Source of the DNA: Mycobacterium sp. EPa45
GTDB lineage: Bacteria > Actinomycetota > Actinomycetes > Mycobacteriales > Mycobacteriaceae
Length of the DNA: 64,000 bases
Assembly: GCF_001021385.1 (NCBI RefSeq)
Contig: NZ_CP011773.1
Span: 2,790,001 to 2,854,000, forward strand
Direction: 5' to 3'
Shown: in pieces, positions 18,515 through 29,958 of the stretch
Numbering within the stretch: the first letter of the stretch is position 1
Layout: every line of letters starts with the position of its first letter
The notes under the pieces: generated by a model
What the model was told of the DNA's origin: nothing
The model's input: the letters and a program-made list of their open reading frames with translations, nothing else
Databases searched by the model: none
Position numbers and translations under genes: made by a program

Positions 18515-20515
18515 GTGCCCGATCCGTCGACGTACCGCCCGGCGCCCGGGTCCATTCCGGTGGAACCGGGGGTTTACCGATTCCGGGACCCGCACGGCCG
18601 GGTGATCTACGTGGGCAAGGCCAAAAGCCTGCGCCCCCGGCTGACGTCGTACTTCCAGGACATCTCCGCCCTGCACCCGCGCACCCGTCAGATGGTGACC
18701 ACGGCCGCCAAGGTCGAGTGGACGGTGGTCAATACCGAGGTCGAAGCGCTGCAGCTGGAATACAACTGGATCAAGGAGTTCGACCCGCGGTTCAACGTCC
18801 GCTACCGCGACGACAAGTCCTACCCGGTGCTGGCGGTCACCCTCAACGAGGAGTATCCGCGGCTGTCGGTCTACCGCGGGCCGCGCCGCAAGGGGGTCCG
18901 CTACTTCGGCCCGTACTCGCACGCCTGGGCCATCCGCGAGACACTGGATCTGTTGACCCGGGTGTTCCCGGCCCGCACCTGCTCGGCCGGAGTGTTCAAG
19001 CGGCACAGTCAAATCGAGCGTCCGTGCCTGCTGGGCTACATCGACAAGTGTTCGGCGCCGTGCGTCGGAAGGGTCAGTGCCGAGGAACATCGCAAGATCG
19101 TCGATGATTTCTGCGACTTTCTGTCCGGCAAGACCGACCGCTTCGCCCGAGAGCTCGAGCTCGAGATGAACGCGGCATCCAACGAGTTGAACTTCGAGCG
19201 GGCCGCCCGGCTGCGCGACGACATCGCCGCGCTCAAACGGGCTCTGGAGAAACAGGCTGTGGTGCTCGGTGACGGCACCGACGCCGACGTCGTCGCGTTC
19301 GCCGACGACGACCTGGAGGCGGCCGTTCAAGTCTTCCACGTCCGTGGCGGGAGGGTGCGCGGACAGCGCGGCTGGGTCGTCGAAAAGCCCAGCGGCCCAG
19401 GCGAATCCGCCGAGGCGCAGTTGGTCGAGCAATTCCTCACCCAGTTCTACGGCGATCAGGCCGAATTGGGCGGGGCCGCAGACGAAGCCACCAATCCGGT
19501 GCCGCGCGAGGTGCTGGTGCCCTGCCTGCCGCCCAACGCCGACGAACTGGCCGACTGGCTGTCCGGGTTGCGCGGCTCGCGGGTGGCACTGCGCGTGCCG
19601 CGACGCGGCGACAAGAAGGCCCTGGCCGAGACGGTGCACCGCAACGCCAAGGAGGCGCTGCAGCAACACAAGCTCAAGCGCGCCGGCGACTTCACCGCCA
19701 GATCGGCTGCGCTGCAGAATATTCAAGAATCGTTGGGCCTGGCCGACGCACCGCTGCGCATCGAGTGTGTCGACATCAGTCATGTGCAGGGCACCGATGT
19801 GGTGGCCTCGCTGGTGGTGTTCGAGGACGGCCTGCCGCGCAAGTCCGACTACCGCCACTTCGCGATCCGTGAAGCCGCCGGCCAGGGCCGCTCCGATGAC
19901 GTCGCATCGATCGCCGAGGTGACCCGCAGGCGCTTCGCCCGCCACGTGCACGAGCAGCAACAGGCGGTCGAGGAATTCTCCGCGGAAGGCAAGTCGCGCA
20001 AGTTCGCCTACCCGCCGAACCTCTACGTCGTCGACGGCGGCGCCCCTCAGGTCAACGCCGCGCAGGCGGTGCTCGACGACCTCGGCATTGCCGACGTCGC
20101 CGTCATAGGTCTGGCCAAGCGGCTCGAGGAGGTGTGGGTGCCTGCCGAGGCGGACCCGCTGATCTTCCCCAGGAACAGTGAGGGCCTCTACCTGTTGCAG
20201 CGGGTCCGCGACGAAGCCCACCGTTTCGCCATCACCTACCACCGGAGCAAGCGTTCCAAGCGGATGACGGCCTCGGCGCTGGACTCCGTGCCCGGGCTCG
20301 GCGACATCCGGCGCAAGGCGCTGGTGACGCACTTCGGATCGCTGGCGCGGCTGCGGCAGGCCAGCGTCGACGAGATCACCGCGGTGCCCGGTATTGGCAC
20401 CGCGACCGCTGCCGCGGTTCTGGAAGCGCTAGGGGTGGCTGTGGATTCGCCGGTATCGCCTGCGCAGGACGAGCCCGTCGGCAAAGATCAGTCTGCCGAA
20501 CAGGCAACGCGATGA
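18515..20515 (+). CDS. uvrC: Excinuclease ABC subunit C
   Basis: Makes both incisions around bulky DNA lesions in the UvrABC system. 666 aa. The N-terminal GIY-YIG nuclease region has GVYRFRD and [18 protein letters not shown] coiled-coil ([18 protein letters not shown]) contacts UvrB. The RNase-H-like nuclease has [12 protein letters not shown] and [12 protein letters not shown]. The C-terminal helix-hairpin-helix pair includes [14 protein letters not shown] and [13 protein letters not shown]. First gene of the uvrC-rapZ-yvcK-whiA operon, coupled to rapZ by ATGA. Orthologue of Rv1420. Confidence 0.97.
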   Translation: MPDPSTYRPAPGSIPVEPGVYRFRDPHGRVIYVGKAKSLRPRLTSYFQDISALHPRTRQMVTTAAKVEWTVVNTEVEALQLEYNWIKEFDPRFNVRYRDDKSYPVLAVTLNEEYPRLSVYRGPRRKGVRYFGPYSHAWAIRETLDLLTRVFPARTCSAGVFKRHSQIERPCLLGYIDKCSAPCVGRVSAEEHRKIVDDFCDFLSGKTDRFARELELEMNAASNELNFERAARLRDDIAALKRALEKQAVVLGDGTDADVVAFADDDLEAAVQVFHVRGGRVRGQRGWVVEKPSGPGESAEAQLVEQFLTQFYGDQAELGGAADEATNPVPREVLVPCLPPNADELADWLSGLRGSRVALRVPRRGDKKALAETVHRNAKEALQQHKLKRAGDFTARSAALQNIQESLGLADAPLRIECVDISHVQGTDVVASLVVFEDGLPRKSDYRHFAIREAAGQGRSDDVASIAEVTRRRFARHVHEQQQAVEEFSAEGKSRKFAYPPNLYVVDGGAPQVNAAQAVLDDLGIADVAVIGLAKRLEEVWVPAEADPLIFPRNSEGLYLLQRVRDEAHRFAITYHRSKRSKRMTASALDSVPGLGDIRRKALVTHFGSLARLRQASVDEITAVPGIGTATAAAVLEALGVAVDSPVSPAQDEPVGKDQSAEQATR

Positions 20516-21429
20516 CAGATCACAACACAGGCGAGGACATGCGCACCGGCCAGACCGGCGAGGAATCGGGTATCGACGTGGTGCTGGTGACGGGTCTGTC
20601 CGGCGCCGGCCGGGGCACCGCGGCGAAGGTGCTCGAAGACCTGGGCTGGTATGTGGCCGACAATCTGCCGCCCGAGCTCATCGCAAGGATGGTGGACTTC
20701 GGCCTGACCGCCGGTTCGCGGATCACCCAGCTGGCGGTCGTCATGGATGTCCGGTCTCGAGGATTCACCGGGGACCTGGACTGGGTACGCAACGAGCTGG
20801 CCACCCGCGGCATCCATTCGCGGGTGCTGTTCATGGAGGCCTCCGACGACATCCTGGTTCGCCGCTACGAGAACAACCGGCGCAGTCATCCGCTGCAGGG
20901 CAACCAGACTCTGGCCGAAGGCATCGCCGCCGAGCGGGCGATGCTGGCCCCGGTGCGGGCGTCCGCGGATCTGGTCATCGACACCTCGACCCTGTCGGTG
21001 CACGGCCTGCGCGAGAGCATCGAGCGGGCCTTCGCCGGCCGGACCGTTGCGCAGACGTCCGTGACGGTCGAGTCGTTCGGGTTCAAGTACGGCCTGCCGA
21101 TGGATTCCGACATGGTGATGGACGTCCGTTTCCTGCCCAACCCGCACTGGGTAGACGAGTTGCGGCCGCACACCGGCCAGCATGCGGCGGTCCGTGATTA
21201 CGTCCTTGCCCAACCGGGTGCCGCGGAGTTCCTGCAGACCTACCATCAGCTGCTGAGGCTCGTCGTCGACGGCTACAGCCGGGAGGGGAAGCGCTATATG
21301 ACCGTGGCCATCGGCTGCACCGGCGGCAAGCACCGCAGTGTCGCCATGGCCGAGGCGCTCGCCGGCCTGCTGGAGAACCACGAGCACCTGACTGTCCGCG
21401 TCCTGCACCGCGATCTGGGTCGCGAATGA
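20512..21429 (+). CDS. rapZ: RapZ-family nucleotide-binding protein
   Basis: 305 aa. The P-loop [16 protein letters not shown] carries Arg-Gly where classical Walker A has Lys-Ser/Thr, as in the actinobacterial family. DNLPPELI and the C-terminal signature [11 protein letters not shown] (with Cys and His) are conserved. In enterobacteria RapZ controls glucosamine-6-phosphate synthase through small RNAs; in actinobacteria the role is open, and GTPase or ATPase activity and envelope-precursor sensing have been suggested. Translationally coupled on both sides (ATGA). Orthologue of Rv1421. Confidence 0.93.
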   Translation: MTDHNTGEDMRTGQTGEESGIDVVLVTGLSGAGRGTAAKVLEDLGWYVADNLPPELIARMVDFGLTAGSRITQLAVVMDVRSRGFTGDLDWVRNELATRGIHSRVLFMEASDDILVRRYENNRRSHPLQGNQTLAEGIAAERAMLAPVRASADLVIDTSTLSVHGLRESIERAFAGRTVAQTSVTVESFGFKYGLPMDSDMVMDVRFLPNPHWVDELRPHTGQHAAVRDYVLAQPGAAEFLQTYHQLLRLVVDGYSREGKRYMTVAIGCTGGKHRSVAMAEALAGLLENHEHLTVRVLHRDLGRE

Positions 21430-22487
21430 CCCGTATCGTCGCCCTCGGGGGTGGCCATGGTCTGTACGCGACGCTGTCTGCGGCCCGCCGGCTCACCCAC
21501 GATGTCATTGCGGTGGTCACCGTCGCCGACGACGGGGGGTCCTCGGGTCGGCTGCGCAGCGAACTCGACGTCATTCCGCCCGGGGATCTGCGAATGGCAT
21601 TGGCGGCCTTGGCTTCCGACAGCCCGCACGGTCGGCTGTGGGCGACCATCATCCAGCACCGGTTCGGCGGCAGCGGCGCGCTGGCCGGGCATCCGATCGG
21701 CAACCTGATGCTGGCCGGCCTCAACGAGCTGCTGGCCGATCCGGTAGCCGCGCTCGACGAGCTGGGCCGCGTGTTGGGCGTCAAGGGCAGGGTGCTGCCG
21801 ATGTGCCCGATCGCGCTGCAGATCGAGGCGGATGTGGCCGGACTGGAAGGCGATCCGCGGATGAGCCGGGTGATCCGCGGTCAGGTGGCGGTCGCGACGA
21901 CGCCGGGCAAGGTCCGCCGGGTGCGTCTGCTGCCGGGTGATCCGCCGGCCACCCGCCAGGCGGTCGACGCGATCATGACCGCCGATCTCGTAGTGCTCGG
22001 GCCCGGCTCGTGGTTCACCAGCGTGATCCCGCACGTGTTGGTGCCGGAATTGGCCGCCGCGCTGAAAGCCACCGCCGCTCGCCGGGCCCTGGTGCTCAAC
22101 CTGGCCGCCGAGCCGGGGGAGACCGCCGGCTTCTCCGCCGAGCGGCATTTGCACGTTCTCGCTCAGCACGCGCCGGGCTTCTCGGTCCACGAGATCGTCG
22201 TCGACGCCACCCGAGTCCCGTCTGACCGGGAACGTGACCAACTGCGGCGTACCGCAAGCCTGCTGGAAGCTTCGGTTCAGTTTGCCGACGTGTCGAGACC
22301 TGGTACACCTTTACATGACCCGGCGAAGCTGGCTGCAGCGCTTGACGGTGTGCGCACCCGGACAACGGTTACCGCGCCGCCTTCCCCTCCATCTGCTGCG
22401 TCCGCGCAGGCCGGAGGAAGGCGACAGGGGGACGGGGTGCAGGGACCGACAGCCAATGGACCGAGAGGTGACGACCCGTGGCGATGA
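21426..22487 (+). CDS. yvcK: YvcK/CuvA-type protein (gluconeogenesis-like, carbon use and cell shape)
   Basis: 353 aa. The Rossmann start is [18 protein letters not shown], followed by the CofD/UPF0052 marks [10 protein letters not shown] and GNLMLAGL, then [13 protein letters not shown]. YvcK homologues bind UDP-sugars, and the mycobacterial protein (CuvA, Rv1422) affects nutrient use and cell-wall growth. A Pro/Ala/Gly-rich tail of about 40 residues follows the domain and overlaps the whiA start by 10 bp. Confidence 0.93.
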   Translation: MTRIVALGGGHGLYATLSAARRLTHDVIAVVTVADDGGSSGRLRSELDVIPPGDLRMALAALASDSPHGRLWATIIQHRFGGSGALAGHPIGNLMLAGLNELLADPVAALDELGRVLGVKGRVLPMCPIALQIEADVAGLEGDPRMSRVIRGQVAVATTPGKVRRVRLLPGDPPATRQAVDAIMTADLVVLGPGSWFTSVIPHVLVPELAAALKATAARRALVLNLAAEPGETAGFSAERHLHVLAQHAPGFSVHEIVVDATRVPSDRERDQLRRTASLLEASVQFADVSRPGTPLHDPAKLAAALDGVRTRTTVTAPPSPPSAASAQAGGRRQGDGVQGPTANGPRGDDPWR

Positions 22488-23461
22488 CTGCCGAGGTGAA
22501 GGACGAACTCAGCCGGCTGGCCGTCAACTCCGTCAGTGCCCGCCGGGCCGAGGTGGCCTCGCTGTTGCGCTTCGCCGGCGGCCTGCACATCGTGTCGGGC
22601 CGGGTCGTCGTCGAGGCCGAAGTTGACCTGGGCATCATCGCCCGGCGGCTGCGCAAGGACATCTACGACCTCTACGGCTACAACGCCGTCGTGCATGTGC
22701 TGTCGGCCAGTGGCATCCGCAAGAGCACCCGTTACCTGGTGCGGGTCGCCAAGGACGGTGAGGCGCTCGCGCGTCAGACGGGGCTGCTGGACATGCGCGG
22801 CCGGCCCGTACGCGGGCTGCCCGCCCAGGTGGTGGGCGGAAGCGTCGGCGATGCGGAGGCCGCGTGGCGCGGCGCGTTCCTGGCGCACGGTTCGCTGACC
22901 GAGCCCGGACGGTCGTCGGCACTCGAAGTCAGTTGTCCCGGACCGGAAGCCGCGCTGGCGCTGGTCGGTGCCGCGCGGCGGCTCGGCGTGAGCGCGAAGG
23001 CGCGCGAGGTGCGGGGCACCGACCGGGTGGTGGTGCGCGATGGCGAAGCCATCGGTGCGCTGCTGACCCGGATGGGCGCCCAGGACACCCGGCTCACCTG
23101 GGAGGAACGGCGGATGCGCCGCGAGGTGCGCGCCACCGCCAACCGGCTGGCCAACTTCGACGACGCGAACCTGCGCCGCTCGGCTCGCGCCGCGGTCGCC
23201 GCCGCTGCCCGTGTCGAGCGCGCGCTGGAGATCCTGGCCGGCACGGTACCCGACCACCTGGCCGCCGCCGGCCGGCTCCGCGTCGAGCACCGTCAGGCGT
23301 CGCTGGAGGAACTGGGCCGGCTGGCCGACCCGCCGATGACGAAAGATGCTGTGGCCGGCCGTATTCGGCGTCTGCTGTCAATGGCGGATCGCAAGGCCAA
23401 GCAGGACGGCATCCCGGACACCGAGTCCGCCGTCACGCCCGATCTGCTGGAAGACGCCTAA
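22478..23461 (+). CDS. whiA: Sporulation/division regulator WhiA
   Basis: DNA-binding protein of 327 aa with an N-terminal LAGLIDADG-like fold ([37 protein letters not shown]) and a C-terminal helix-turn-helix ([26 protein letters not shown]). In Streptomyces it works with WhiB to start sporulation septation; non-sporulating mycobacteria keep it, probably for growth and division control. GTG or, two codons later, ATG could be the start; M. tuberculosis WhiA corresponds to the ATG. Its TAA overlaps the stop of the convergent MOSC gene by 4 bp. Confidence 0.95.
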   Translation: MAMTAEVKDELSRLAVNSVSARRAEVASLLRFAGGLHIVSGRVVVEAEVDLGIIARRLRKDIYDLYGYNAVVHVLSASGIRKSTRYLVRVAKDGEALARQTGLLDMRGRPVRGLPAQVVGGSVGDAEAAWRGAFLAHGSLTEPGRSSALEVSCPGPEAALALVGAARRLGVSAKAREVRGTDRVVVRDGEAIGALLTRMGAQDTRLTWEERRMRREVRATANRLANFDDANLRRSARAAVAAAARVERALEILAGTVPDHLAAAGRLRVEHRQASLEELGRLADPPMTKDAVAGRIRRLLSMADRKAKQDGIPDTESAVTPDLLEDA

Positions 23462-24123
23462 ATCGACTTGGCCGCTTTCTTGGCCACATAGGCCTTGAGT
23501 TCGGCCGACAGCGCGTCGGCGGTTAGCAGCCGGGGGAGCAGGCTGGGATCCGACATCCGGGCGCGATAGACCAACGCGATCGTGACATCGTGATCGGGCT
23601 TGTCCTCCACGACGATGCTGTCGCCGGCGCGCACGGTGCCCGGCGAGATCACCCGCAGATACGCGCCGGGCTTGCCGGCGTCGGTGAAGGTCTTGATCCA
23701 GCCGTCGATGTCGAGAAATGCCGCGAAGGTGCGGCACGGCGTGCGGGGCGCGGACACTTCGAGCAGCAACCCGTCGGTGCCCACCCGCCAGCGTTCGCCG
23801 ACGAGGGCTCCGGTTACATCGACGCCGGAGGTGGTGAGGTTCTCGCCGAACATCCCGTCGGCCAGTGGGCGCGCGAGCCGTCCCGCCCACTCGTCGAGGT
23901 CTTCGCGGGCGTAGGCGTAGACGGCTTGGTCGTCGCCACCGTGCAGCTTCCGGTTGCCGATCGTGTCACCGACCAGACCGCTGCCGAGACCTGCGCGCAT
24001 CGGGCCCGGTGCACGCACCATCACCGCTTCGGCGGTGGCTTGTTTGTCGATGCCGGTACGCCTCGACGGTTTGTCCGGGTTGGCGCGGACGCGGGCCAGA
24101 TTGACCGACAAGACAGTTGGCAC
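23458..24123 (-). CDS. MOSC-domain protein (YiiM-like)
   Basis: 221 aa. MOSC domains are beta-rich sulfur- and molybdenum-cofactor-related folds. Here [39 protein letters not shown] and the conserved Cys in [12 protein letters not shown] mark the family, with a helical C-terminal extension as in YiiM. YiiM reduces N-hydroxylated bases with molybdenum cofactor; whether this one does is unknown. The GTG start is supported by a TACGCT -10 six bases upstream. No homologue sits here in M. tuberculosis. Confidence 0.88.
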   Translation of the reverse strand: MPTVLSVNLARVRANPDKPSRRTGIDKQATAEAVMVRAPGPMRAGLGSGLVGDTIGNRKLHGGDDQAVYAYAREDLDEWAGRLARPLADGMFGENLTTSGVDVTGALVGERWRVGTDGLLLEVSAPRTPCRTFAAFLDIDGWIKTFTDAGKPGAYLRVISPGTVRAGDSIVVEDKPDHDVTIALVYRARMSDPSLLPRLLTADALSAELKAYVAKKAAKSI

Positions 24124-24129
24124 CACAAC

Positions 24130-24135
24130 AGCGTA
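24130..24135 (-). promoter_or_regulatory. -10 element, leaderless MOSC promoter
   Basis: On the minus strand TACGCT is followed by six bases and the chosen GTG; an alternative GTG one codon earlier would be only three bases away. Confidence 0.5.
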
Positions 24136-24370
24136 ATGGCGGCGCGGCTTTCGGACCGAGTTGGACGTGAAGGTCCCGATCGCCGACTGACGCGGCCGCC
24201 GAAAACCTTTGTGCCGATTACGGGTTCGTGGCTGCGGTCGCCGTGCGGCGGCCGGTTCGCGCGATCGAGGCAGCGCGTTAGGCAGTTTCGCGAGCCGGCG
24301 TCTGCAGACCCACCGGCGGCGCAACACGGTGTTCTGCGGTGTGCAGCGATACGGCCCGCAGAGCAGGGGC

Positions 24371-24376
24371 TAGCGT
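24371..24376 (+). promoter_or_regulatory. -10 element, leaderless promoter of the solute-binding-like gene
   Basis: TAGCGT is followed by seven bases and the ATG. This fixes the start at an ATG that leaves no signal peptide. The 260-bp divergent gap back to the MOSC gene holds no other ORF. Confidence 0.55.
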
Positions 24377-24383
24377 TTATGCC

Positions 24384-25100
24384 ATGCCTGAGGTGTTGCG
24401 GGTCGGGGCGGCTTTTCCGGACCCACCGTTCAACGATGTGAACAGCTCGGGCCTGGACATCGAACTCATGCAGGCCATCGGCGAGCAGCTCGGTGCTTCG
24501 GTCGAGTTCGTCCGCTATGAAGGCCGCGATTTCAATGGCATCTTCGACGCATTGGACTCCGGCGACTTCGACTGCGTCGCCTCCGGCACCACCGTCACCG
24601 GGTCTCGGGCCATGAAGGCGGCGTTCTGTGATCCGTACCTGATCTCTGGTCAGGCGCTGGCCGTCGATGCCACTCGGATGCCTGACGTCACGTCGATCGA
24701 TGACCTCGAAGGGCTGACGATCGGCGTGCAGCAGGGCAACACCAGTCAGCCGATCGCCAACCGGCTCTTGGCCGACGGCAAGGTTGCCCGGGTCCGCGTC
24801 TATGACTACGGCAGCATCCGCAGCGCGCTGCGGGACCTGTCCAGCGGCCGGTGCGACGCGCTCATGAAACTCGACCCGGTGCTGACCCGGCTGGCCGAGG
24901 GAACACCCGGCGTGGCGGTGGTGCAGCGGGGCATCACCACCGAGAAGATCGCGATCGCGGTGCCCACGAGCGACACGGCGCTGCTGGGCCGGATCAACGT
25001 CGCGCAGGCCACCCTCGAGCACGACGGCACGTTGCCGGCGATCCGGGAACGGTGGACCGGCTCGCCCCGTGCCGACCAGAGCGGGCCGCAGATCTCGTGA
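24384..25100 (+). CDS. Family-3 solute-binding-protein domain without a signal peptide
   Basis: 238 aa, almost entirely one SBP_bac_3 (amino-acid-binding) domain. Family marks are the N-terminal strand LRVGAAFPDPPFN, GLDIELMQAIGEQLG, the hinge segment GDFDCVASGTTVTGSRAM and LEGLTIGVQQGNTS. Normal family members carry a lipoprotein or Sec signal. Here the domain starts at residue 5 and the promoter supports this ATG, so the protein should be cytoplasmic. No transporter genes adjoin it; gap follows 79 bp later on the same strand. Possible roles are intracellular ligand sensing or a cyclohexadienyl-dehydratase-like enzyme; nothing visible decides. Confidence 0.82.
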   Translation: MPEVLRVGAAFPDPPFNDVNSSGLDIELMQAIGEQLGASVEFVRYEGRDFNGIFDALDSGDFDCVASGTTVTGSRAMKAAFCDPYLISGQALAVDATRMPDVTSIDDLEGLTIGVQQGNTSQPIANRLLADGKVARVRVYDYGSIRSALRDLSSGRCDALMKLDPVLTRLAEGTPGVAVVQRGITTEKIAIAVPTSDTALLGRINVAQATLEHDGTLPAIRERWTGSPRADQSGPQIS

Positions 25101-25137
25101 GGTTCCAGCCGGTCGCGCACGCGACTTAGCACGCCAT

Positions 25138-26202
<1,065 letters not shown>

Positions 26203-26207
26203 CAGCG

Positions 26208-27419
26208 ATGGCCGTCAAGACGCTCGACGACCTGCTGGCCGAGGGTGTTTCGGGCCGGGGCGTACTGGTGCGCTCCGACCTGAACGTCCCGCTCGACGAC
26301 GGGCGCATCACCGACCCGGGTCGCATCATCGCGTCGGTCCCGACACTGAAGGCGCTGTCCGACGCCGGGGCGAAGGTCGTGGTGACGGCGCACCTGGGCC
26401 GGCCCAAGGGCGGAGCCGACCCGGCGCTCTCGCTGGCGCCGGTCGCCGCCGCGCTGTCCGAGCAGCTGGGCCGGCATGTCCAGCTGGCCGGTGACGTGGT
26501 CGGCACCGACGCGCTCGCACGCGCCGAGGGCCTGACCGAAGGCGACATACTGCTGCTGGAGAACATCCGATTCGACGACCGTGAGACCAGCAAGGACGAC
26601 GCCGAGCGCCTGAAGCTGGCCAAGGCGCTGGTCGAATTGGTCGGCGAGGACGGGGCTTTCGTCTCCGACGGGTTCGGTGTGGTGCATCGCAAGCAGGCGT
26701 CGGTGTACGACGTGGCCACGCTGTTGCCGCACTACGCGGGCACGCTGGTGGCCGCCGAGGTCAAGGTGCTCGAGCAGCTGACCAGTTCGACCGACCGGCC
26801 GTATGCCGTGGTGCTGGGCGGGTCGAAGGTCTCGGACAAGCTGGCCGTGATCGAGAACCTGGCCACCAAGGCCGACAGTATCGTGATCGGCGGCGGTATG
26901 TGCTTCACATTCCTTGCTGCGCAAGGGGTTTCGGTGGGCACATCGCTGCTGCAGGAGGAGATGATCGACACCTGCCGCCAACTGCTGGAGACCTACGGCG
27001 ACGTGATCCACCTGCCGGTGGACATCGTGGTGACTGAGAAGTTCGCCGCCGATTCCCCGCCCGAAACCGTTTGGGCGGACAGTATCCCGGCTGACAAGAT
27101 GGGTCTGGACATCGGACCGGAGTCGGTGAAGCGGTTCACCAAACTGCTGTCGAACGCCCGCACCATCTTCTGGAACGGCCCGATGGGCGTGTTCGAGTTC
27201 CCAGCGTTCTCGGCGGGCACGAAGGGCGTGGCCGAAGCGATCGTCGGCGCAACCGCCAAGGGCGCGTTCAGCGTCGTCGGCGGCGGAGACTCGGCGGCCG
27301 CGGTGCGGCAGTTGGGTCTGCCGGAGGACGGTTTCTCGCACATTTCGACCGGCGGCGGTGCATCGCTGGAATACCTTGAGGGCAAAACACTGCCCGGTAT
27401 CGAGATCCTGGAGTCCTGA
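26208..27419 (+). CDS. pgk: Phosphoglycerate kinase
   Basis: Transfers phosphate from 1,3-bisphosphoglycerate to ADP. 403 aa. The signature [16 protein letters not shown] is near the N-terminus. GRPKGG and [13 protein letters not shown] line the substrate site, [12 protein letters not shown] starts the nucleotide domain, and [13 protein letters not shown] and [16 protein letters not shown] close it. The ATG lies 5 bp after the gap stop and yields the family N-terminus; no clear ribosome site is visible, so reinitiation from gap is likely. Confidence 0.96.
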   Translation: MAVKTLDDLLAEGVSGRGVLVRSDLNVPLDDGRITDPGRIIASVPTLKALSDAGAKVVVTAHLGRPKGGADPALSLAPVAAALSEQLGRHVQLAGDVVGTDALARAEGLTEGDILLLENIRFDDRETSKDDAERLKLAKALVELVGEDGAFVSDGFGVVHRKQASVYDVATLLPHYAGTLVAAEVKVLEQLTSSTDRPYAVVLGGSKVSDKLAVIENLATKADSIVIGGGMCFTFLAAQGVSVGTSLLQEEMIDTCRQLLETYGDVIHLPVDIVVTEKFAADSPPETVWADSIPADKMGLDIGPESVKRFTKLLSNARTIFWNGPMGVFEFPAFSAGTKGVAEAIVGATAKGAFSVVGGGDSAAAVRQLGLPEDGFSHISTGGGASLEYLEGKTLPGIEILES

Positions 27420-27423
27420 CCAC

Positions 27424-28209
27424 ATGGCACGTAAACCGCTGATCGCGGGCAACTGGAAGATGAACCTCAACCATTTCGAGGCCATCGCGCTCGTCCAGAA
27501 GATCGCGTTCTCGTTGCCCGACAAGTACTTTGACAAGGTCGACGTGACGGTGATCCCGCCGTTCACCGATCTGCGCAGTGTGCAGACTCTGGTCGACGGT
27601 GACAAGCTGCGGCTGACGTACGGCGCACAGGATCTGTCGCAGCACGATGCGGGCGCCTACACCGGCGACATCAGCGGCGCGTTCCTGGCCAAGCTCGGGT
27701 GCACGTTCGTGGTGGTCGGACACTCGGAGCGGCGCACGTATCACCACGAGGACGACGCGCTGGTCGCCGAGAAGGCGGCTGCGGCGTTCCGGCACGGGCT
27801 GACGCCGATCGTGTGCATCGGCGAACAGCTCGAGGTCCGTGAGGCCGGCAACCACGTCGAGTTCAACGTGAACTCCCTGCGCGGCTCGCTGGCCGGACTG
27901 ACGAAGGAACAGCTGACCGACATCGTCATCGCATACGAGCCGGTGTGGGCGATCGGCACCGGACGGGTGGCCAGCGCGGCTGATGCGCAGGAGGTGTGCG
28001 CCGCGATTCGCGCCGAGCTGGGCAACCTCGCTTCGCCGCAGATCGCCGCCGGCATTCGGGTGCTCTACGGCGGCTCGGTGAACGCCAAGAACGTCGGCGA
28101 GATCGTCGCCCAGCCGGATGTCGACGGCGCGCTTGTCGGCGGAGCGTCGCTCGATGGTGAGCAGTTCGCCACCCTGTCGGCCATCGCCGCCGGTGGGCCC
28201 CTGCCGTGA
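27424..28209 (+). CDS. tpiA: Triosephosphate isomerase
   Basis: Interconverts dihydroxyacetone phosphate and glyceraldehyde-3-phosphate. 261 aa. GNWKMN near residue 10 holds the substrate Asn and Lys, VVVGHSERR the catalytic His, and [11 protein letters not shown] the catalytic Glu and flexible loop. LYGGSVN binds phosphate. The ATG is 4 bp after the pgk stop. Orthologue of Rv1438. Confidence 0.96.
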   Translation: MARKPLIAGNWKMNLNHFEAIALVQKIAFSLPDKYFDKVDVTVIPPFTDLRSVQTLVDGDKLRLTYGAQDLSQHDAGAYTGDISGAFLAKLGCTFVVVGHSERRTYHHEDDALVAEKAAAAFRHGLTPIVCIGEQLEVREAGNHVEFNVNSLRGSLAGLTKEQLTDIVIAYEPVWAIGTGRVASAADAQEVCAAIRAELGNLASPQIAAGIRVLYGGSVNAKNVGEIVAQPDVDGALVGGASLDGEQFATLSAIAAGGPLP

Positions 28210-28238
28210 CCGATGCCGTGACCACGGCTCCGACCAGG

Positions 28239-28244
28239 TAGTCT
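28239..28244 (+). promoter_or_regulatory. -10 element, leaderless secG promoter
   Basis: TAGTCT is followed by seven bases and the secG ATG, so secG can be transcribed separately from the glycolytic genes. Confidence 0.5.
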
Positions 28245-28251
28245 GGTCGCC

Positions 28252-28485
28252 ATGGTTTTGACTCTGCAGATCATCCTGGTGGTCACCAGCGTGCTGGTGG
28301 TGCTGCTGGTGCTGCTGCACCGCGCCAAGGGTGGCGGCCTGTCGACGCTGTTCGGCGGCGGTGTGCAGTCCAGCCTGTCCGGGTCGACCGTGGTCGAGAA
28401 GAACCTCGACCGCCTCACGCTGTTCGTCACCGGCATCTGGGTGGTGTCCATCATCGGCATGGCCCTCCAGATCAAGTACAGCTAG
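28252..28485 (+). CDS. secG: Preprotein translocase subunit SecG
   Basis: Small third subunit of the SecYEG channel, 77 aa. Two membrane helices (about residues 3-22 and 55-73) flank the conserved loop HRAKGGGLSTLFGGGVQSSLSGS. Position after tpiA is the usual mycobacterial and actinobacterial order (Rv1440). The stop is 5 bp from the end of the convergent HNH gene. Confidence 0.95.
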   Translation: MVLTLQIILVVTSVLVVLLVLLHRAKGGGLSTLFGGGVQSSLSGSTVVEKNLDRLTLFVTGIWVVSIIGMALQIKYS

Positions 28486-28490
28486 TCGCC

Positions 28491-29837
28491 TCATTCCGGC
28501 TCCTCATCCTCGCTGAGCAGCCGTTCCGGGTGATGAGCGTCATTGACTCGCGGGGGACCGGTGCCGTCGCTCCAAGCGATCCGGCCGTCCTCGGTGACGG
28601 TCGTCGTGTACTTCCCCTCGGTCGCCATCATGTGGTCACACGCGCAGCCGAAGTACAGATTGTCCGCGTCGGTCGGGCCACCGGCGCTCCACTCCAGTGC
28701 GTGATGCACCTCTGAGTGGTAGCCGGGCTCGAAGCAGTTCGGTTTCGTGCACCCCCGATCGCGGGCGTAGCAGATGATCCGATGGTCCGCAGTGGCAAGG
28801 CGTTTGGCGCGTCCCAGGTACAGCGGCCGCTCCGAGTGGTCCTCGAACACCGCAAGGTAGTGCATCGCCTCGCTGGCCATCCGGATGACGTCGCGCATCG
28901 GCAGCCGCCCGGTGCCGCCGGTACGCGCCCAGCCGGCCGCCTGTTCCAGTTCGCTCAGCGTCGTCGTCACGATCACGGTCACCGGCAGCCCGCGGTGCTG
29001 TCCGAGCGCGCCGGATTCCACGGCCGCCTTCAGACCGAGCTTCACCCCGTCGTGGCAGCGCTGCTCGGGGCTGCGGGTATCGCGGTCCTCAGTGCCGTCG
29101 GGCAGATGCCGGCCGGGCCGAACCGCGGCCGTGACCGCTTCGATATAGGCGCGGCTCTCCGGATCCACCCAGCCGGAGATTCGGCTCATCCCGTCGGGAC
29201 CCTGTCGGCCCATCCGCAGCCCGCGGCGGCGGGCGCGATCCTCGTCGGTGAATGTGCCGTCCGGATTCAGGCAGTCGGCGATTTCGACCCCGATCGCGGC
29301 CACGAACTTCGAATCCTGTTCTCGTGCACGCCGAACCAGTGCCCGTTCGGCGGCCTCCCGGTCGGCCGCCGCGACCGAGACGGGCAGCCGGTCGAGTGCA
29401 TGGCACACCGCCGCGACATGGTCGTCGCCGACCTCACCGGCCTCGACAGCGGCAGCAAGCGACGGCAGCTCCGGTGGCAGCGTCGGCCCGGTCGGCGATC
29501 GGCGGTGCCGCAGGCGCGCCGCCACCGCGAACCGGCGTTTGACCTCCCCGGCGGTCAGGCGCAGCCGGGTGGCCAGGACGTCGCGTACCTTGACCCCGGC
29601 GGGCATACCCCCACCGTCGACCGGTTCGGCGATCTCTCCGAACATGCGGTAGGACAGCCCGCGGTTAGTCCGCTGCTGGTGCTCCAGCCGTTCGGCCACC
29701 TCGATACGAAAAGCGTTGCCCGCCAGATCTGTACACATCGACCGCAGCCGGGTGTGAGCGGCGTCGACGGCATCGAGCTCCGCTCGCACCCGGTCATGCA
29801 CCGCCTGGGCGGTGAGGGGTTCGCACACGGAAGACAT
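28491..29837 (-). CDS. DUF222/HNH endonuclease-like protein (13E12 repeat family)
   Basis: 448 aa with the two-part architecture of the mycobacterial 13E12 family. A helical DUF222 region covers about 20-330 ([34 protein letters not shown]). A C-terminal HNH motif follows: [32 protein letters not shown] and a final His in CDHMM. This multicopy family is associated with mobile 13E12 elements, and phage phiRv1 integrates into one in M. tuberculosis; activity is poorly known. Its promoter contains a LexA-type box (separate entry), as reported for several 13E12 genes. It is inserted between secG and ppc. No flanking target duplication was found by eye. Confidence 0.88.
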   Translation of the reverse strand: MSSVCEPLTAQAVHDRVRAELDAVDAAHTRLRSMCTDLAGNAFRIEVAERLEHQQRTNRGLSYRMFGEIAEPVDGGGMPAGVKVRDVLATRLRLTAGEVKRRFAVAARLRHRRSPTGPTLPPELPSLAAAVEAGEVGDDHVAAVCHALDRLPVSVAAADREAAERALVRRAREQDSKFVAAIGVEIADCLNPDGTFTDEDRARRRGLRMGRQGPDGMSRISGWVDPESRAYIEAVTAAVRPGRHLPDGTEDRDTRSPEQRCHDGVKLGLKAAVESGALGQHRGLPVTVIVTTTLSELEQAAGWARTGGTGRLPMRDVIRMASEAMHYLAVFEDHSERPLYLGRAKRLATADHRIICYARDRGCTKPNCFEPGYHSEVHHALEWSAGGPTDADNLYFGCACDHMMATEGKYTTTVTEDGRIAWSDGTGPPRVNDAHHPERLLSEDEEPE

Positions 29838-29843
29838 GACTGC

Positions 29844-29871
29844 ACGCTATCGAACAAATGTGCGACCCCAA
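29844..29871 (-). promoter_or_regulatory. Leaderless promoter with an SOS (LexA) box filling the spacer
   Basis: On the minus strand TTGGGG (29871-29866), 16-bp spacer and TAGCGT (29849-29844) are followed by six bases and the ATG. The spacer 29850-29865 read on the plus strand is TCGAAC-AAAT-GTGCGA, one mismatch from the mycobacterial LexA consensus TCGAAC-N4-GTTCGA. Bound LexA would cover the whole promoter. Confidence 0.65.
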
Positions 29872-29958
29872 CAGAAAAAGCGGCCGCCTGTGGACGAATC
29901 CGGATCTGGGGATAACCCTCGGTCTGCGACCTGTCCCGTGCACCGAGATACTGGAGTC

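Noticed and set aside
29812..29958. A 49-residue N-terminal extension of PEP carboxylase
   Set aside because: It would overlap the HNH gene start and its promoter. The ATG at 29959 has a GGAG site and gives the family N-terminus.
28491..29958. HNH gene as part of a complete insertion element with terminal repeats
   Set aside because: No inverted terminal repeats or target duplications could be found by eye on either side, so only the gene is annotated.
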